Notes: generated by a model not told the origin, from the letters alone. 64,000 nt of DNA from Arctopsyche grandis (GCF_051622035.1 NC_135355.1:21282986-21346985); one strand, 5' to 3'; counted from the stretch's first letter, positions 34,201 through 46,200 are shown. Translations and numbers: made by a program.

Positions 34201-35006
34201 GCAATGACACAAATGCAAGTGATTTCCTCTCATTTCTATTGTTGCTTTTGATGGAGGCTACCAAAGTCGAAATGGTAATCGTAAGTTTTAAAATGCTGTC
34301 TGGGGGGGCGAAGCGAGTGAAACGACGGTGTGGTTTAAACATAACGATTAGCTGTGACAGGCTGGAAGGAAGAAGAGTGGGATCGAACAAGATGCTCGAA
34401 TTCGTAGGATGGCAACCCCGGTTCGACCATGTCGTAGGGTCCCCACAGCTGTTTATTCACAAGCGGAACAAAATTTTAAAACGTCCGTTCGCAACTGGGA
34501 GCTCTTTCAGTCACGTGCATTATGGAATCGAGGGACGAAAAAAAGCTCCCACAATAACGACGTATGCAACAACAATACTCGATCGCGCGATTTGTACTTT
34601 GCGTAAATACGTTTCGAAAAATGTGGCGAAATATGAGGGAGCGCACGGTGATCCGTATGTGACATGGCAAAAGCTGTCGAAATTTAGTAGGCGAGGACCT
34701 GGACGCAGAGTGCAAGCGATGACGGCGCTTAAGTACTCTGGCAATAAGGGCTATAGTCGCGTGCGGTGCGGCGAGGTGAATTAGCGCGCGCTCACCTGTC
34801 AGTGAGCGGGCGGGGCGTGTGGGGTGGGGTGGGGTGGGGTGGGGTGGGGTGGGGTGGGGTGGGGCGGGGCGGGCGTACCGCTGCTGGAGGGCGAGCTGGT
34901 TGGCAGCTTCGGCGTCCGAGTTGGCGTTGAGCGCGACGCCCAGCTGCACGGGGTTGCGGCCGCCCCTCAGCGGCTGGATGTTCTCCTTGCTGCGGTCGAT
35001 GTCCAT
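25276..35006 (-). CDS. BubR1: BubR1 / Mad3-Bub1 spindle assembly checkpoint kinase
   Basis: Mitotic checkpoint complex member that inhibits APC/C-Cdc20. Fourteen coding exons: 34879-35006, 32318-32522, 32046-32242, 31713-31962, 31445-31637, 31181-31317, 30612-31092, 30290-30522, 29893-30191, 26293-28654, 25954-26201, 25779-25875, 25529-25698, 25276-25453. The total of 5,178 nt is exactly 1,726 codons. ATG at 35006; the KEN box follows at once (SKENIQPLRGGR). Mad3/BUB1 TPR region in exons 2-3 (DPLEPWFNYIQWVEQCFP, LWIKYIDYSNNPLEFYQML, ELYRAWACYCEEATDYAKAD). GLEBS-like Bub3-binding motif EYSLEEIRARKYLK (residue about 380). A Gln/Asn-rich region fills much of exon 10. Kinase: LGKGTFGSVF (about 1447), VALKHQKP, HGDIKPDN (about 1565), LIDFGCAID (about 1592). 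The catalytic motifs are intact, unlike human BUBR1. It could equally be called an unsplit MADBUB. 1,725 residues is much longer than human (1,050). Confidence 0.92.
27770..28090 (-). repeat. Coding tandem repeat GF(Q/T)SPQ(H/Q) in BubR1
   Basis: About ten degenerate heptapeptide units such as GFQSPQH, GFTSPQQ and GYANTQQ lie at roughly residues 900-1000, encoded by 21-bp repeats. They are the core of a Gln/Asn/His/Tyr-rich segment extending through most of exon 10. Confidence 0.9.
32719..33096 (-). mobile_element. Nonautonomous Helitron in BubR1 intron 1
   Basis: On the minus strand it starts TCTAATATATAATTTCGAAA (33096) and ends with the hairpin CCGAGCGAAGCCGG and CTAA (32719-32722). At 378 bp it has no ORF. 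The internal part shares CGGAATCGG-type sequence with the copy at 62824-63186. BubR1 intron 1 (32523-34878) otherwise shows only AT-rich unique-looking sequence. Confidence 0.8.
34815..34872 (+). repeat. (GGGGT)n tract next to BubR1 exon 1 donor
   Basis: About ten pentamers GGGGT on the plus strand start about ten bases inside intron 1 of BubR1 (ACCCC on the transcript). They can form a G-quadruplex on the template strand. The placement parallels the G-rich tract beside ZSWIM8 exon 1. Confidence 0.9.
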
Positions 35007-35069
35007 CGGTGGCCGCCGTCGAGCGCTCGCTGCGCCCCAACAAGAGCTGGTCGCCGGCCACTGGTCGCC

Positions 35070-35160
35070 GATCGCTGGTCGCCGGTCGTCGGTCGTCGGT
35101 CGTCGGTCGTCGGTCGTCGGTCGTCGGTCGTCGGTCGTCGGTCGTCTGTCGTCTGCCGCC
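35070..35160. repeat. 7-bp minisatellite (TCGTCGG)n in BubR1 leader
   Basis: About a dozen near-perfect units of 7 bp begin some 65 bp upstream of the BubR1 ATG, within a GC-rich, CpG-rich stretch (34790-35260) that is probably the promoter and 5' leader. The frame upstream of the ATG is open to about 35261 but contains no ATG. Confidence 0.85.
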
Positions 35161-35383
35161 CGCTGCCTGCCGCCTGCTGGCCGCTGGCCGCCACTCCGAC
35201 GCGGACCCGCCGCCCTTCGATGCTCGTCGGCTGCGGACTGCGCGCCGCGACCGTTAACCAAACGTAACTTCTTTCACGGCCATGCTCCGCACATCACGCT
35301 GCGATCGAACTGGTTCGGTGATTACATCCCAAAGTGAATCGCTACCAGGTTAACCGCCACTACAAAAATCACTCGCCCGAAAA

Positions 35384-35525
35384 TTCATCGCACAGGAAAA
35401 TTGCCGTACAGAAACCGTGCTCAAATATTCCTCAAAATTGCCCAATTTCGTAAAAAAAAACATTTGCTAAGCAATATTTGGGCAGTTTTCTGTACGGCAA
35501 TTTTCCAGTGCGACGAATTTTATGG
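35384..35525. repeat. Foldback hairpin, about 45-bp arms
   Basis: The left arm has AAAATTGCCGTACAGAAA and CTCAAATATTCC; the right arm has the imperfect complement (CAATATTTGGGCAGTTTTCTG, then TACGGCAATTTTCC). It lies upstream of BubR1. Confidence 0.8.
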
Positions 35526-35807
35526 CGATAGGAGATCCACACGAGAGATTTTTGTAGCGGTGGCTATCTTGTTAGCGATTCACATCTGGTATGTAACCAG
35601 TAATGTGCTGCTATGGGTTCGCATCGGCTCTGTCGAGCTGGTTGCTACAATGATTTTGGTTCGGTGATAAAAATACGGATTTTTTTTTTAAATTATTGTA
35701 ATTCCGAGGTCGAATTTTTACACGATCACAATCCGATATGGATAAAGTAAAAACTTGCTGCCGTTTTGTGTACAATTTTGTTGGCATATATCTATGTACA
35801 TTTGGTA

Positions 35808-36805
35808 ATTGGATTATTAGTCACGTTGCGATCGCTCAAAAGACAATTTTTGCCATGAAAATCGCGAATATGGAATATTTGGCACTCGAGTTCTTGTTAG
35901 TATGATAGTTATCGTTAGTATGATGGACTTTTCGGCTGCCAGATGTTCCGTTATAGAGATTTGAGTGACTTTTGGGCGAGCGCTTTGTGATCAATAATCA
36001 CCGAACCTAATGCTAGCCTTACACCCTATGGCGCCCTCGGGCAATTTTTTTAAGAGCCCCTAGAAATTTTTATGTAATGTAAATAATTTTGTAATGTATG
36101 ACAAAAATATTTTTTCTTTTGATTTGAAAAATCTAAATAATATCTTGTGGCGGCTCACTTATACGACATGGTCGAGTTTGGTTGCCTTCCTGCGAGTGGG
36201 GACCAACTCGGTTGGGTTCGGAGAGCCGCTACTCACTCTGCCTTCAGCTGTCATAAATAAAACACGTGCATTAACATGCCAGTCGTCTCATTCGTTCATC
36301 CCCCATAATCTCTATAATAATGGGGGGGGGGGGGGTGATATAATTTTAGCAACACAGCACTGGATGTAAATGTAACCCTTTTATCAAATAGTCATACTCA
36401 ACTACGTTTTCGTTGGTAATTGGATTATTCGTCACATTGCGGTGGTCACAAAGACAATTTTTGTTAAATCACGAATACACAACATTTAGCACTTAAGTTC
36501 TCGTTTATATAATAGTTATCGTTAGTATGATGGACTTTTCGGCTGCTAGATATTCCGTTATAGAGATTTTAGTGACGAATCCTCTGTGACCAGTAATCAC
36601 CGGACCTTTTCTTTAGAATCTGACTCAACTTAAAATACTATGCATTTTTGTGGTAAACGGATTATTTCGCACATTGCGATAGCCGTTGCCACGATGATCG
36701 CGAATACGGAATATCCGACACTCAAATTTTCATATTATAGTTTGCATGGGTAGCGCTCGATGGATTTTCAGGTGCAGATGTTCCGTGGGTTCGGTGATTA
36801 CTAGT
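35808..36805 (+). repeat. Three copies of a 200-bp dispersed repeat
   Basis: Copies lie at about 35808-36008, 36408-36605 and 36650-36805, all in the same orientation; a fourth is at 22527-22725. Shared blocks include GGATTATT followed by CACATTGCG, ATGGACTTTTCGGCTGC, CCGTTATAGAGATTT and AATCACCGAACC. No ORF. Confidence 0.75.
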
Positions 36806-37019
36806 CAAATGTGAATCGGCAATAATATAACCGGTCACACTAAAAATGGTCACACCCAAAAATTGGTTACGAGACAACTGGTCACTCCCAAAAATTGGTC
36901 ACGAAAAAACTGGTAACCAGTTTTTTCGTGACCAGTTTTCTTGCGACCAGTTTTAGTGTGACCGATCTAGAGCGACCGGTTATCCTGTTACCGGTTCACA
37001 TATGACTAGTAGTCCGTTT
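36797..37019. repeat. Long foldback rich in TGGTCAC motifs
   Basis: The centre is an 18-bp perfect palindromic arm pair around one A (36898-36934; ACGAAAAAACTGG facing CCAGTTTTTTCGT). The outer parts pair imperfectly: GATTACTAGTC near 36797 with GACTAGTAGTC near 37003, and ATAACCGGTCAC near 36825 with GACCGGTTAT near 36974. TGGTCAC or ACCAGT units recur through both arms. Confidence 0.8.
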
Positions 37020-37228
37020 ACCGTTCCGTGATCGAGATTTTAGTGACGTGTGCGAGACCGAATTTGTGTCTATAATTTGAATATGGCAATCATTTTCTGA
37101 AATTTAGTTGTATAAATTATAGGTTGGTATGCATGACGTGAACGGTATGCGGGTTGTCTGTCAGTGGTTGACAGGGATACATAACCCCGTAGTTTGTTTA
37201 CGCTGCCGAAGGATCTACTAATGCCAAA

Positions 37229-40200
37229 ATGTCGTCGGTGTTTCGACTGGCGAAGTCAAAAGTGAGTCAAGAGGAGCTGAGACGTTTGATGCGCTTGAAA
37301 CAGCAAGAGCAACAGAAGCAACAAGAGACTCGTATAGAATCGCCTTTGGCTCGCTACGAGGGCAGTCAGCTAAGTTGCGGAGTTTGCAGAGTGCCGGTAG
37401 CCCCCAAAGCTTGGCGCGCACACATTAATTCTTCCAAACACAACCAGCAAGTGGCTGCAGCCAAACAGTTACATCAACGAGCTCTCAACCACAAACGACC
37501 TGCTTCACCTCCACCGTTGCCAGATCCTAAGAGAGTCAAGGGAATACTTAAAAATGCACCGGCTAGAATTATTGATCCTATTGATGACAACGTACAACAA
37601 CCACCTACAGTACATTTTGCCACTGAACCAGAAACGGCTACACCCGACGATGGTATGTATCACCACAATTTTGACGATTTTATCAATACTACATAGAAGT
37701 AAATGTGAATGTGTATGATTATTATTCTCTCATACACTGACGTGATTTTGAAAATAAAGGATCTAATTGAGTAACGGTACGAGTAATATTTTGTTGATAG
37801 CAACTTTTTTAAAATTATCTAATAAAAATGTACTTTTTAATTGTTTTTTGTAAAATTTTGCTCATATATTAATTATTTTAAGAGTTATATCTAACTGAAT
37901 TCACAAATTAGCAAGCATTTTCAATGTTATATTTATTTGGTTGCTAGAAAAATAATTGCGGTTTCTGTTTTTTTAATTAACCATTAATTTAACCAATTTT
38001 TTTTCAATGAAAACTTCGTATCTCGCGTTCTTGTTAATAAAATGTATGTTTCGGTCTGTATTTTGGTTGGAACTCAAATTCGTTTTACTATCAATTATTT
38101 TACTTAAAATTTGGCTATTGAATTAAAGACGGAAATTACAGCATTGTTTGTGTTTAAAACGTGTAGTATAAGCAGCTCAAGCCCCTTGTAAACTAAACGA
38201 TGCTTTTGATGTGGGTATTGTTAAGGATTATGCAGTGTCACTCAGTCATGGAAGTTTTCCGAGTTATTGAGTTAATTCGATAGCCTGTCTACTAGGATTG
38301 TTAGCAATTTAACAATTTATTTCAATTTGAATATCAAAAACCGCGAGTATTTTCCTAACAACCTTATACTGAGATTCCATTACATATAAATGAAATATTT
38401 TTTTCAGAAAATAACAAAAGTGATTCGAATAAAGCAGAACCTGACGATGTAATTCCAGAAGGATTTTTTGATGATCCTATAATGGATGCTAAGGTAATAT
38501 TTATCTTATTTCAACATGATAATTCATTAGGTCTTTAATTTTAAGATCTTTTTTTTTGTCTTCATATGTTCTTAAAAATGAAAATGAGTTGTGTTTGTAT
38601 GTTAATTTATTTCATATATTTTACAAGATGTTTTTTAATTATAATATCTATGAAGTTTCATATAATTCTTTAAAAGCTTCAGATATTTTATCAATCATGT
38701 TAGTACAAATCATACTGCGTCCTTCAATTGCGAATGCCTTTTCGTTACATAGTCTGGTCAATCTTGCCGCTGCGTGAGTTGCTATAGCCGCAGGCACCAT
38801 TGAACTGTCCTCTGGATTGTTTTTCAAACACCAAAAAAAGAATGTAGCAGTGGTTCCAGACAATATGTCACCCTGGCCTCCGCAACGTCTTCCCGAACCA
38901 CCTTCACTATTCGACCAAAATGTATCATTATCGATACAGAACGTTTGATCAGTGCCGCCCTTTTTTAAAATAAGGACGTTCTTCCCCAATTTATCGTAAT
39001 CGATTTTGATATATTCATCGTCACCATCGTTTGCTTTTATAACACTATAGAGCCTCTCGAATTCAACGTTGTTGGGCGTTAAAATCACTCCTGGAGACGG
39101 ATAATCTTTTATCAAACTCAAATTTTCAGTTATCAAATGAAGACCATCTGCATCGATCACTAATGGTTTTTTTTGCTCTTTGCAGTATCTAATTATTTCC
39201 TTGACCATGTCTAAAACTTTGGGATTTCTTCCTAATCCGGGACCAATCACCAATACGTGAATTCTATTTAACCATGTTTTGATTTCGTTCATATTTTTTA
39301 CATCGCTCAATAGGGGGTGAACTATTAATTCAGGGCTGTACGACTTTATGACTGTAGATGCTTCTTTAGTACAAAATACATGTGACAAATCTGCACCCAC
39401 CTGAAAATTACATTAGAATTAGTTTTCAATTGCAAAAGGTAATTTTTAATTCATACATTTTTGTAAATTTAATCATGCAATGGCTTTAAGTTAAGATCAT
39501 GCTATGATATGATTTTTGGCCAATATCCCCCCCCCAACGTATAATAATTCGACTAAATGTGTACTCAGTGCTGGCTCTAGGGGTCCCGGTGCCCCGATGT
39601 AACTTTCTTCTCAGCGCCTTTGTAATTTTTTTCAAAAAAAAATCCATTTAAATTTGTTACTCATGTATATATGTATAATTTAGTAAAAAAAATGAAACTA
39701 AATTAAATTTTAACTCAATTTTTTTTTTTATGAAATACAACTACAACCGCGTTTATATGAATTTTGAGCCCTTTTTTATTTTTAATTTAATTTACCCATA
39801 GTGCTTTATGTATATGTATAAGCAATAACCATACCTTTATTAAATGTTATTCTGATTTCCATTTTTAAATTAATTGTAGATTTTTTATCGATAAAAACAT
39901 AATTTTGGCGCCCTGATGCGGCGCTTCTTTTGCTTACTGGATAAAGTCAGCCCTGTGTGTACTTGCATAACAGTAAAATTTAAAAAATCATGTGTCTATA
40001 AACTCTTTTGACACTCCAATGACGCGTTCCAAACGCCTCTTGGTAATAAATAATTTTATATTTCTAAATAGTTTCGCAATTTGCGGTCATGCATACATAA
40101 ATTTACATTAGTTTAGTCATATATGCAGTATAGTTACGGGTCGATTACAAATGACGTCAGATCTAAATGTAGGGAAGGGGATCTGATGTGTGGCGATTTG

Positions 40201-43200
40201 CAACAAAGGGGAAAACATTTCGTTACAAAGCTAACAAAATGTGAGTTCATTTTAAAATATTGCGTGAAAACATTCCGAAATCGATTATTCTTTCGCTAGA
40301 ACGAAAGGGGAACGTCAAAAATATAATGAAATTTGCACGAAGGGGTAAAAGGCCATCACGACGAGGAAGAGGATGGAGGGGAGGGGGGGGGGGAGAAATA
40401 AAAAATAGCAAATTCATGTGACGTGATGTATGAAGAACATTTAATCGATTGGCTTTTGTTTGTTTTTGTAATAATGCGAGCGAGCTATGGTCGATTTGCG
40501 GGTGGTTAGGGGTGCGCAGGGGTGATGGGAGTGGAGTGGGGTCGGCGGCGGCAAGTTCGAACATTGCGCATGCTCGCGGCTTTGTCTTTGGAGTGGAGTG
40601 GAGTTTTACTTTGAGAGCGCTGATGGCGGCGAAGAAGGGGGCGCCGGTGTAGTCGAGGGAGCCCCCGACGACGGCCACGCGGCCAGCCTGACCCTTGTGG
40701 AAGTGAGAGTCGCCCGAGAGGGGCGGCACGGCCGAGCGCGCCTGCTGCTGCCACCACTCGCGCGACATCTTGCCCCCACCCCGATCCTCTCCACACTGAT
40801 TTCGGCAATGAAACTTAATTGCTACATTCGCACGCAACGCTACTGCTGTTGCTGTCACTCGACTCCTCACTCCCACCGACGATAACATTTGGTCGATACG
40901 CGCTATCTCACTGCCATAAACGCATCTCGGCCACATACCCACATCCCCACATTGTGCAACTTGTTTTTATTTTCTTTTCGAAACTTTATTTTATCGCCAT
41001 ACGTTGCGGTCAGTCTGAAATGTATTTATCGCACTTTATTCTATTCCGATTTCGCGATTAACACTTTCAATGCTGAGCTAGAATCCATGCTATGCTGATA
41101 TTTTATAAAATAGCTCTGTCTCACAAATGTTTTGACAATGTGGAGGTTCTTGGAAGGCGCGTCTACCTGCATCTTGCATAAAGCACGCTCTACAGTACCT
41201 ATATTTATTCATTATTTTCGTAAAGAAAAAAAAAACTTCTGGAAATATTAGAAGGAGCGACATTTTCGTCGTTATCGCTATCGCTATCAGACTCCAATTC
41301 GCTGTCGATTTCGTATTCACTCTCTGTTCCATACTCAACATCAGTGTCATACATATTCTCCATACTAAAACGTTATAAAAAAAAAATAATAGTAACAACA
41401 CTCGAATGTTTACTCAATTTGTATACTCGAAATTATATACATAAGTTTATTCAAAATCTGCACTCTCTAATGGTGCGTACGCACCAAGCCAACGAACGGC
41501 CCACAGGCCAACTTTTAAAACCAGTAGCGTACAAAATATCGAAATAAAAATTAAATTTAAAAATTGAAATTAAATATCAAAATTAAAACTATTATTATTA
41601 TTATATTAAAATTAAATTCAAGTATCAAAATAAAATTATAATAATTATATTAAAATTAAAATTAAATATTGAAAGTTAAAACAGAACATGCACAATTTAA
41701 ATAAATTTTCGAGATTGACCTAAAATTAGATCATCAACAATCACATACAGGTAATCCTCGACTTTTGTTTTTCGAAGATGTTTTGATTTACGAAGATACG
41801 CACTAAGATCGAAAAAAAATCAAAGGGGTGTTGTCGGTCACATCAAACGGATTTTTTTATTCTTCAATTGTTTCTCTCGTCGAAATAAATCAAGTAATTA
41901 AATCATTTCAGAGGTAAAATTTATCGGATAATGTGTGATTATTAATTTTATTTCGACGAAAGAAAAAAAAACCCTTTGACAAATCACCGACATCCGACAC
42001 CGCGTTTTTTTATGAATTGTTTTTTTTTTATCGATCATCCACGTGGAAATACAGTAACATCTCGTGACGACTTTAACAATATTTTTTTTTCGTTCGTAAG
42101 CAGAGAAATTATAATATTTCTCTGGTTTAAAATGCGTATCGTCGTAATTCAATATATTGTTGTAATTCAAAACATCAACGATGATCTAATTTTAGCTCAA
42201 TCTCGCTCTTTAGCTTGATTTTGATATTTAATTTCAATTTTAAAATTTAATTTTTATTTCGATATTTTGTACGCTACTGCTGGTTAAAAAGTTGGCCCAA
42301 AATCGTCGTTGGTTTAGTCTGTAAGCACCATAAGACGCTCCAGGTTGTAAATGTGTAGCGGAAAATCAAGTAGAGGCGGTTTCAGACTAGCGTATTTTTC
42401 TGCGCGTATATCGTCGTTTCGGCATACGCGCTCTACATTTCGCGCTTCAAAAAACCGGACTCGCGTACACGGGCTTATTCCAGCGTGTTCGCTCCAACCG
42501 GTAGTGGTGATTTAGTATCAACATGGATAATACGAGCTTATTAGCGCGTCTAAGCTCGTACGATTTGCTCGTATGGAAAACGACGAGCCTATACGCGCCT
42601 ACATGCACTTCAAAAAACGAGATTATACGCGCGTATAAAACGCTAGTCTGAAACCGCCCTAAGTCAAGTCGTGAAGTCTCAAAGGACAGTTGAGCTAAGA
42701 CTGAATGTACTTTTCATATGATATCCCGTAAAAAAGGAACTTGTGGTTTTTCCCTTATTTATTTCCCTTAAAAGGTAGCGTAAAAGTCCACAATTGCTAA
42801 AAGGTATTACACGATGTTTTCCAGGAATCGACTCACCATTATCGTGTAAGCAGGTAAATCGAAAAAAAAATTGGCATTTTTACATATAAAGTGATAGCAT
42901 CATATTTGGATCACCCATTAGACATTTTAGTATATTCACTTACATTTACTAAGAGTAATATTTACTAAGCTTTTTGTATAAAAATATGATCACCAAAACA
43001 TCTATATTTTTTGAATAAGTTAAATAATAAACAGTAAATAACATTATATAAAATTTAAAATAGAGAGTGTATAGAGACCTTTAGGCGAAAAAATTGAATG
43101 CTTCTCGCGTTACTAAAGCAAGTGCGTATTTTTTTTTTTGTACCTTTCTGTTGGAAAGGGACAAAGCGCGCTCGGTGAGTCGCGCGCGGCTACGGAAATT

Positions 43201-46200
43201 TTGTGAACACGACAGGCGTGTCGTTAGCACCCAACGGGTTAAAGGTCTGTTCATACCTAGACAGCACGTACCGACTTCAGCAGGTATCTGGCCGTACGAA
43301 AAGTATTCTTTGGTACATTTTGTATGGGTATATTCATACCAACCGTCTCGTTTACGCCACGGCAGGCTTACAGCAGTACCCGACATTTCCTGTTCATACC
43401 TTACAGCAACATCCGTCAACGTATCGTATCCGTTTTTTTGGCCATCGTGGAAATATACACGCGAATTACGTGCCATGAGTCAGCCGCTATGCTGTTTTGG
43501 ACCAATTATCGATAGTGACAGTTGACAGCTGTTCAATCTTTCGACATGGTTTCGGCGCAAATATTTAAAAAAAAATTTAATTTTTTACGGAAATATTTAA
43601 AAAAAATTTGTCCATCATCCACAAGCTCCTTATACAGTGTCCAAAACTCTCCTTCGGTTTTTCTATTTTTTAACATGGGATGCACATCAAAACGCCTCCG
43701 TGCTTTTTTATGTGACTGAAATTTTTATCGACACGACGTTAATTTTTTTCAAATTTTTAAATTGACCGGAAATGGTACCTCCCCTTATATGTGTTCCCTT
43801 TTCTAAGTTTTTGAATTCAATTATCTCCCAAACCGCTAACCCAATCAGACTGAAAATGTTTTACATGCAATAAAATGCACGGAAATTATAAATTTTATAA
43901 TTTCCGTGCTTTTTTATTGCCTTCTTGAGCTTCTTCTTCCAACAACAGCGCGATTATACATAATTTTTCGTTCGATAAACGTCGAAACATTTTTGGTGAC
44001 TTGTATTCTGACGCGTAGCTACGAATGCACGTGTATGCATTCATATTGCAATTACTCGACAATACGACGTAAGCAATATTGCGCCGTATCGTCATGGCCT
44101 CTAATGTATAAGTAAGCCGATTTTGCCTTGCACTCGGCCAAATTGCTGTAAACGTGACGTGACTGCGACGTGTAGGTAGATATGAATAGAAATGTAATAA
44201 AATGACATATTTGAAACGGAGTCGTGCAGTGCTGAAGCCGTGCAGTGCTGTTAACCCTTTGGCTGCTACGAGGTTTTTCAATGTCCAAGCGAAAAATGCT
44301 AACATTTGTAATTATTTTGAAAAAAAAAAATATATAATATTTTTTTTTACATACTTACTTCGCCGAACACTCGTAATTTTTATAATACTTTATATACATT
44401 TTTAAGAAGCAGTCGTGGACTCGTGCTCTCTCTTTCTGTCTTGCTTTTACATGCGTGCGTGCGAAAGAGATACCTACATATATACACTAAATAAGTTTTG
44501 ACGATTGTTTTCCGAGGCTTTATTCTTTTCAATAATCTATTTTTAGATATCGATGTATCCTTACAACATGCGATATATTCGAAACAGGTAGCGGTCTCTC
44601 TCTCTTTCTTTCTTGGTTTTAATTGTGTACGTATGAGCGAGACACACAAGGATGCGAAGTTTCTAATAATCAAATAATTTTTCAACATGTATCATAAACA
44701 TTTTGTATGCATTTCAGTTGCATTTGATTGATTGCACGAATTCGTGACGTCTCGTGACCTACATAATTGAAAGCGGATTTCTATTGTTTTTTGCCATTTA
44801 TTTTAACTCTGCAAAATGATATCGGACAGTGAAAGTGACGAAAGCGAAATAATAGCTCCTCGCCGAGGAACTCGACAAATCAGCAGCTCTACTGATTCTG
44901 AAAATGAATTTATCGACAATAATCAATTCCCAAGTAATAACTCCTTATATGACTTTGACAACGAACCCGAAATTTACTTTGATGATGAACCCGAAATTGA
45001 AGAGCTTTTAAAAAATTGATAAATATTTATAAAGCTTGATTGAAAAATAAATATAAATACGTATATAAAAAAAATGTTTCGTGCCACTGATGCGCTGGCA
45101 AAGAAAGTAATGAAATACGACAATTAATGACGTCAACAACGATCGTCGTAGCAATCTTCGCCGATTTCAAAACAACGATTTATCGTTGTTGTAGCAGTCA
45201 AAGGGTTAAATTATTTTAATCTTCATATTCACTAAGAGTATGCACTAAGGAGTACCAATTTACCAATTTATCGATTTGCCGGTAAATTACCAGATTTTTC
45301 AATCTCAAAAAAAAAGCTAATTTTTTAAACTAAATATATTTAACCAAATGCTAATAAACGTTATTTATTACTAACCTTTTCTTAGTTCATTATATACTAA
45401 GATATGTTGCCCAAAAAAGTATGTGTGGTAATGAATTCGTTATAAATTAATATTATATAAGGACTAAAAAATATTTATTTTTTAAAAAATTGTAAAATGT
45501 ATATATTCAGAATATCGTCAGATAGTTTTGATGTACTTTTTTTATTCTAAGCAGTTATTTCAGTTTTACTTTTTCCTCAAAATTTCCTGTTTTTAAGATA
45601 AAACAAAGGAGAGGAATTTGAGAAAACGCAGCAAATATGTTTTGTCGATTTACCGGTATTTAATTAACAAGCTATTTTTCGGGCTATTCATCAGCAATGG
45701 ACTCCCTAGTATGCACCAATACTCTATGTATGTATGTAGATCTGACGCAGTGTCTCATCTTTGTCTTTTTTTCATATTCAGGTCAAATTGAGGAGAGGTA
45801 TGATATTTAACAAATCTGTTACACCAAATGTGTACATTTTACAAATTCATAAATAAAAAATACAAAATATTCAAAGAAAAAAATTGTTTGAAAGTTATTG
45901 ATTTACATTAGCTTACTATATGAATATATGTAAATTTGACACCCTACATATATATGTATATGAGTACTCCAGAGATATTCAAAAATTAACCCAATGGGAA
46001 TAAAATGAAATTTTACATTTTTCGATAGTCAGAGTTGGATTGTGGGAAAATGTCAGAGTTAGTAGTGTTTTTTTTAACGATTCCACAGCCCTGATTTATT
46101 GTGAATAAACAAATGTGTATTTTTTTCATTTGACTGAATTGGGTATTGTTCCAGTGGGTGCGAAATTAATTATTGATAAATATAATTTTAATTTCAATTG

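Larger units (their letters stand above)
35007..37228. other. Divergent intergenic region BubR1 - ZNF830
   Basis: 2.2 kb. It holds the BubR1 CpG-rich leader, a hairpin repeat (35384-35525), three copies of a roughly 200-bp dispersed repeat (35808-36008, 36408-36605, 36650-36805), a poly-G run at about 36323-36335, and a foldback sequence (36797-37019). A GC-richer stretch at 36150-36310 with AATAAA resembles an LTR end, but I cannot support that. No gene was seen. Confidence 0.6.
41058..43242 (-). mobile_element. piggyBac-type element, copy 2, with two nested MITEs
   Basis: It has the same termini and TTAA ends as the element at 3130-6027, in opposite orientation, within ZNF830 intron 2. It keeps the acidic transposase N terminus (minus, about 41362 down to 41245) and then jumps to the 3' end, so most of the ORF is deleted. 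Nested within are the elements at 41471-42330 and 42371-42661, which account for about half its length. Confidence 0.85.

Noticed and set aside
34239-34784. 181-codon plus-strand frame upstream of BubR1 exon 1
   Set aside because: It begins with TTG rather than ATG, lies in BubR1 intron 1, resembles no family, and the open run is explained by higher GC content.
36150-36335. Possible solo LTR (GC-richer stretch with AATAAA and a following poly-G run)
   Set aside because: No TG...CA boundaries, target duplication or second LTR could be found.
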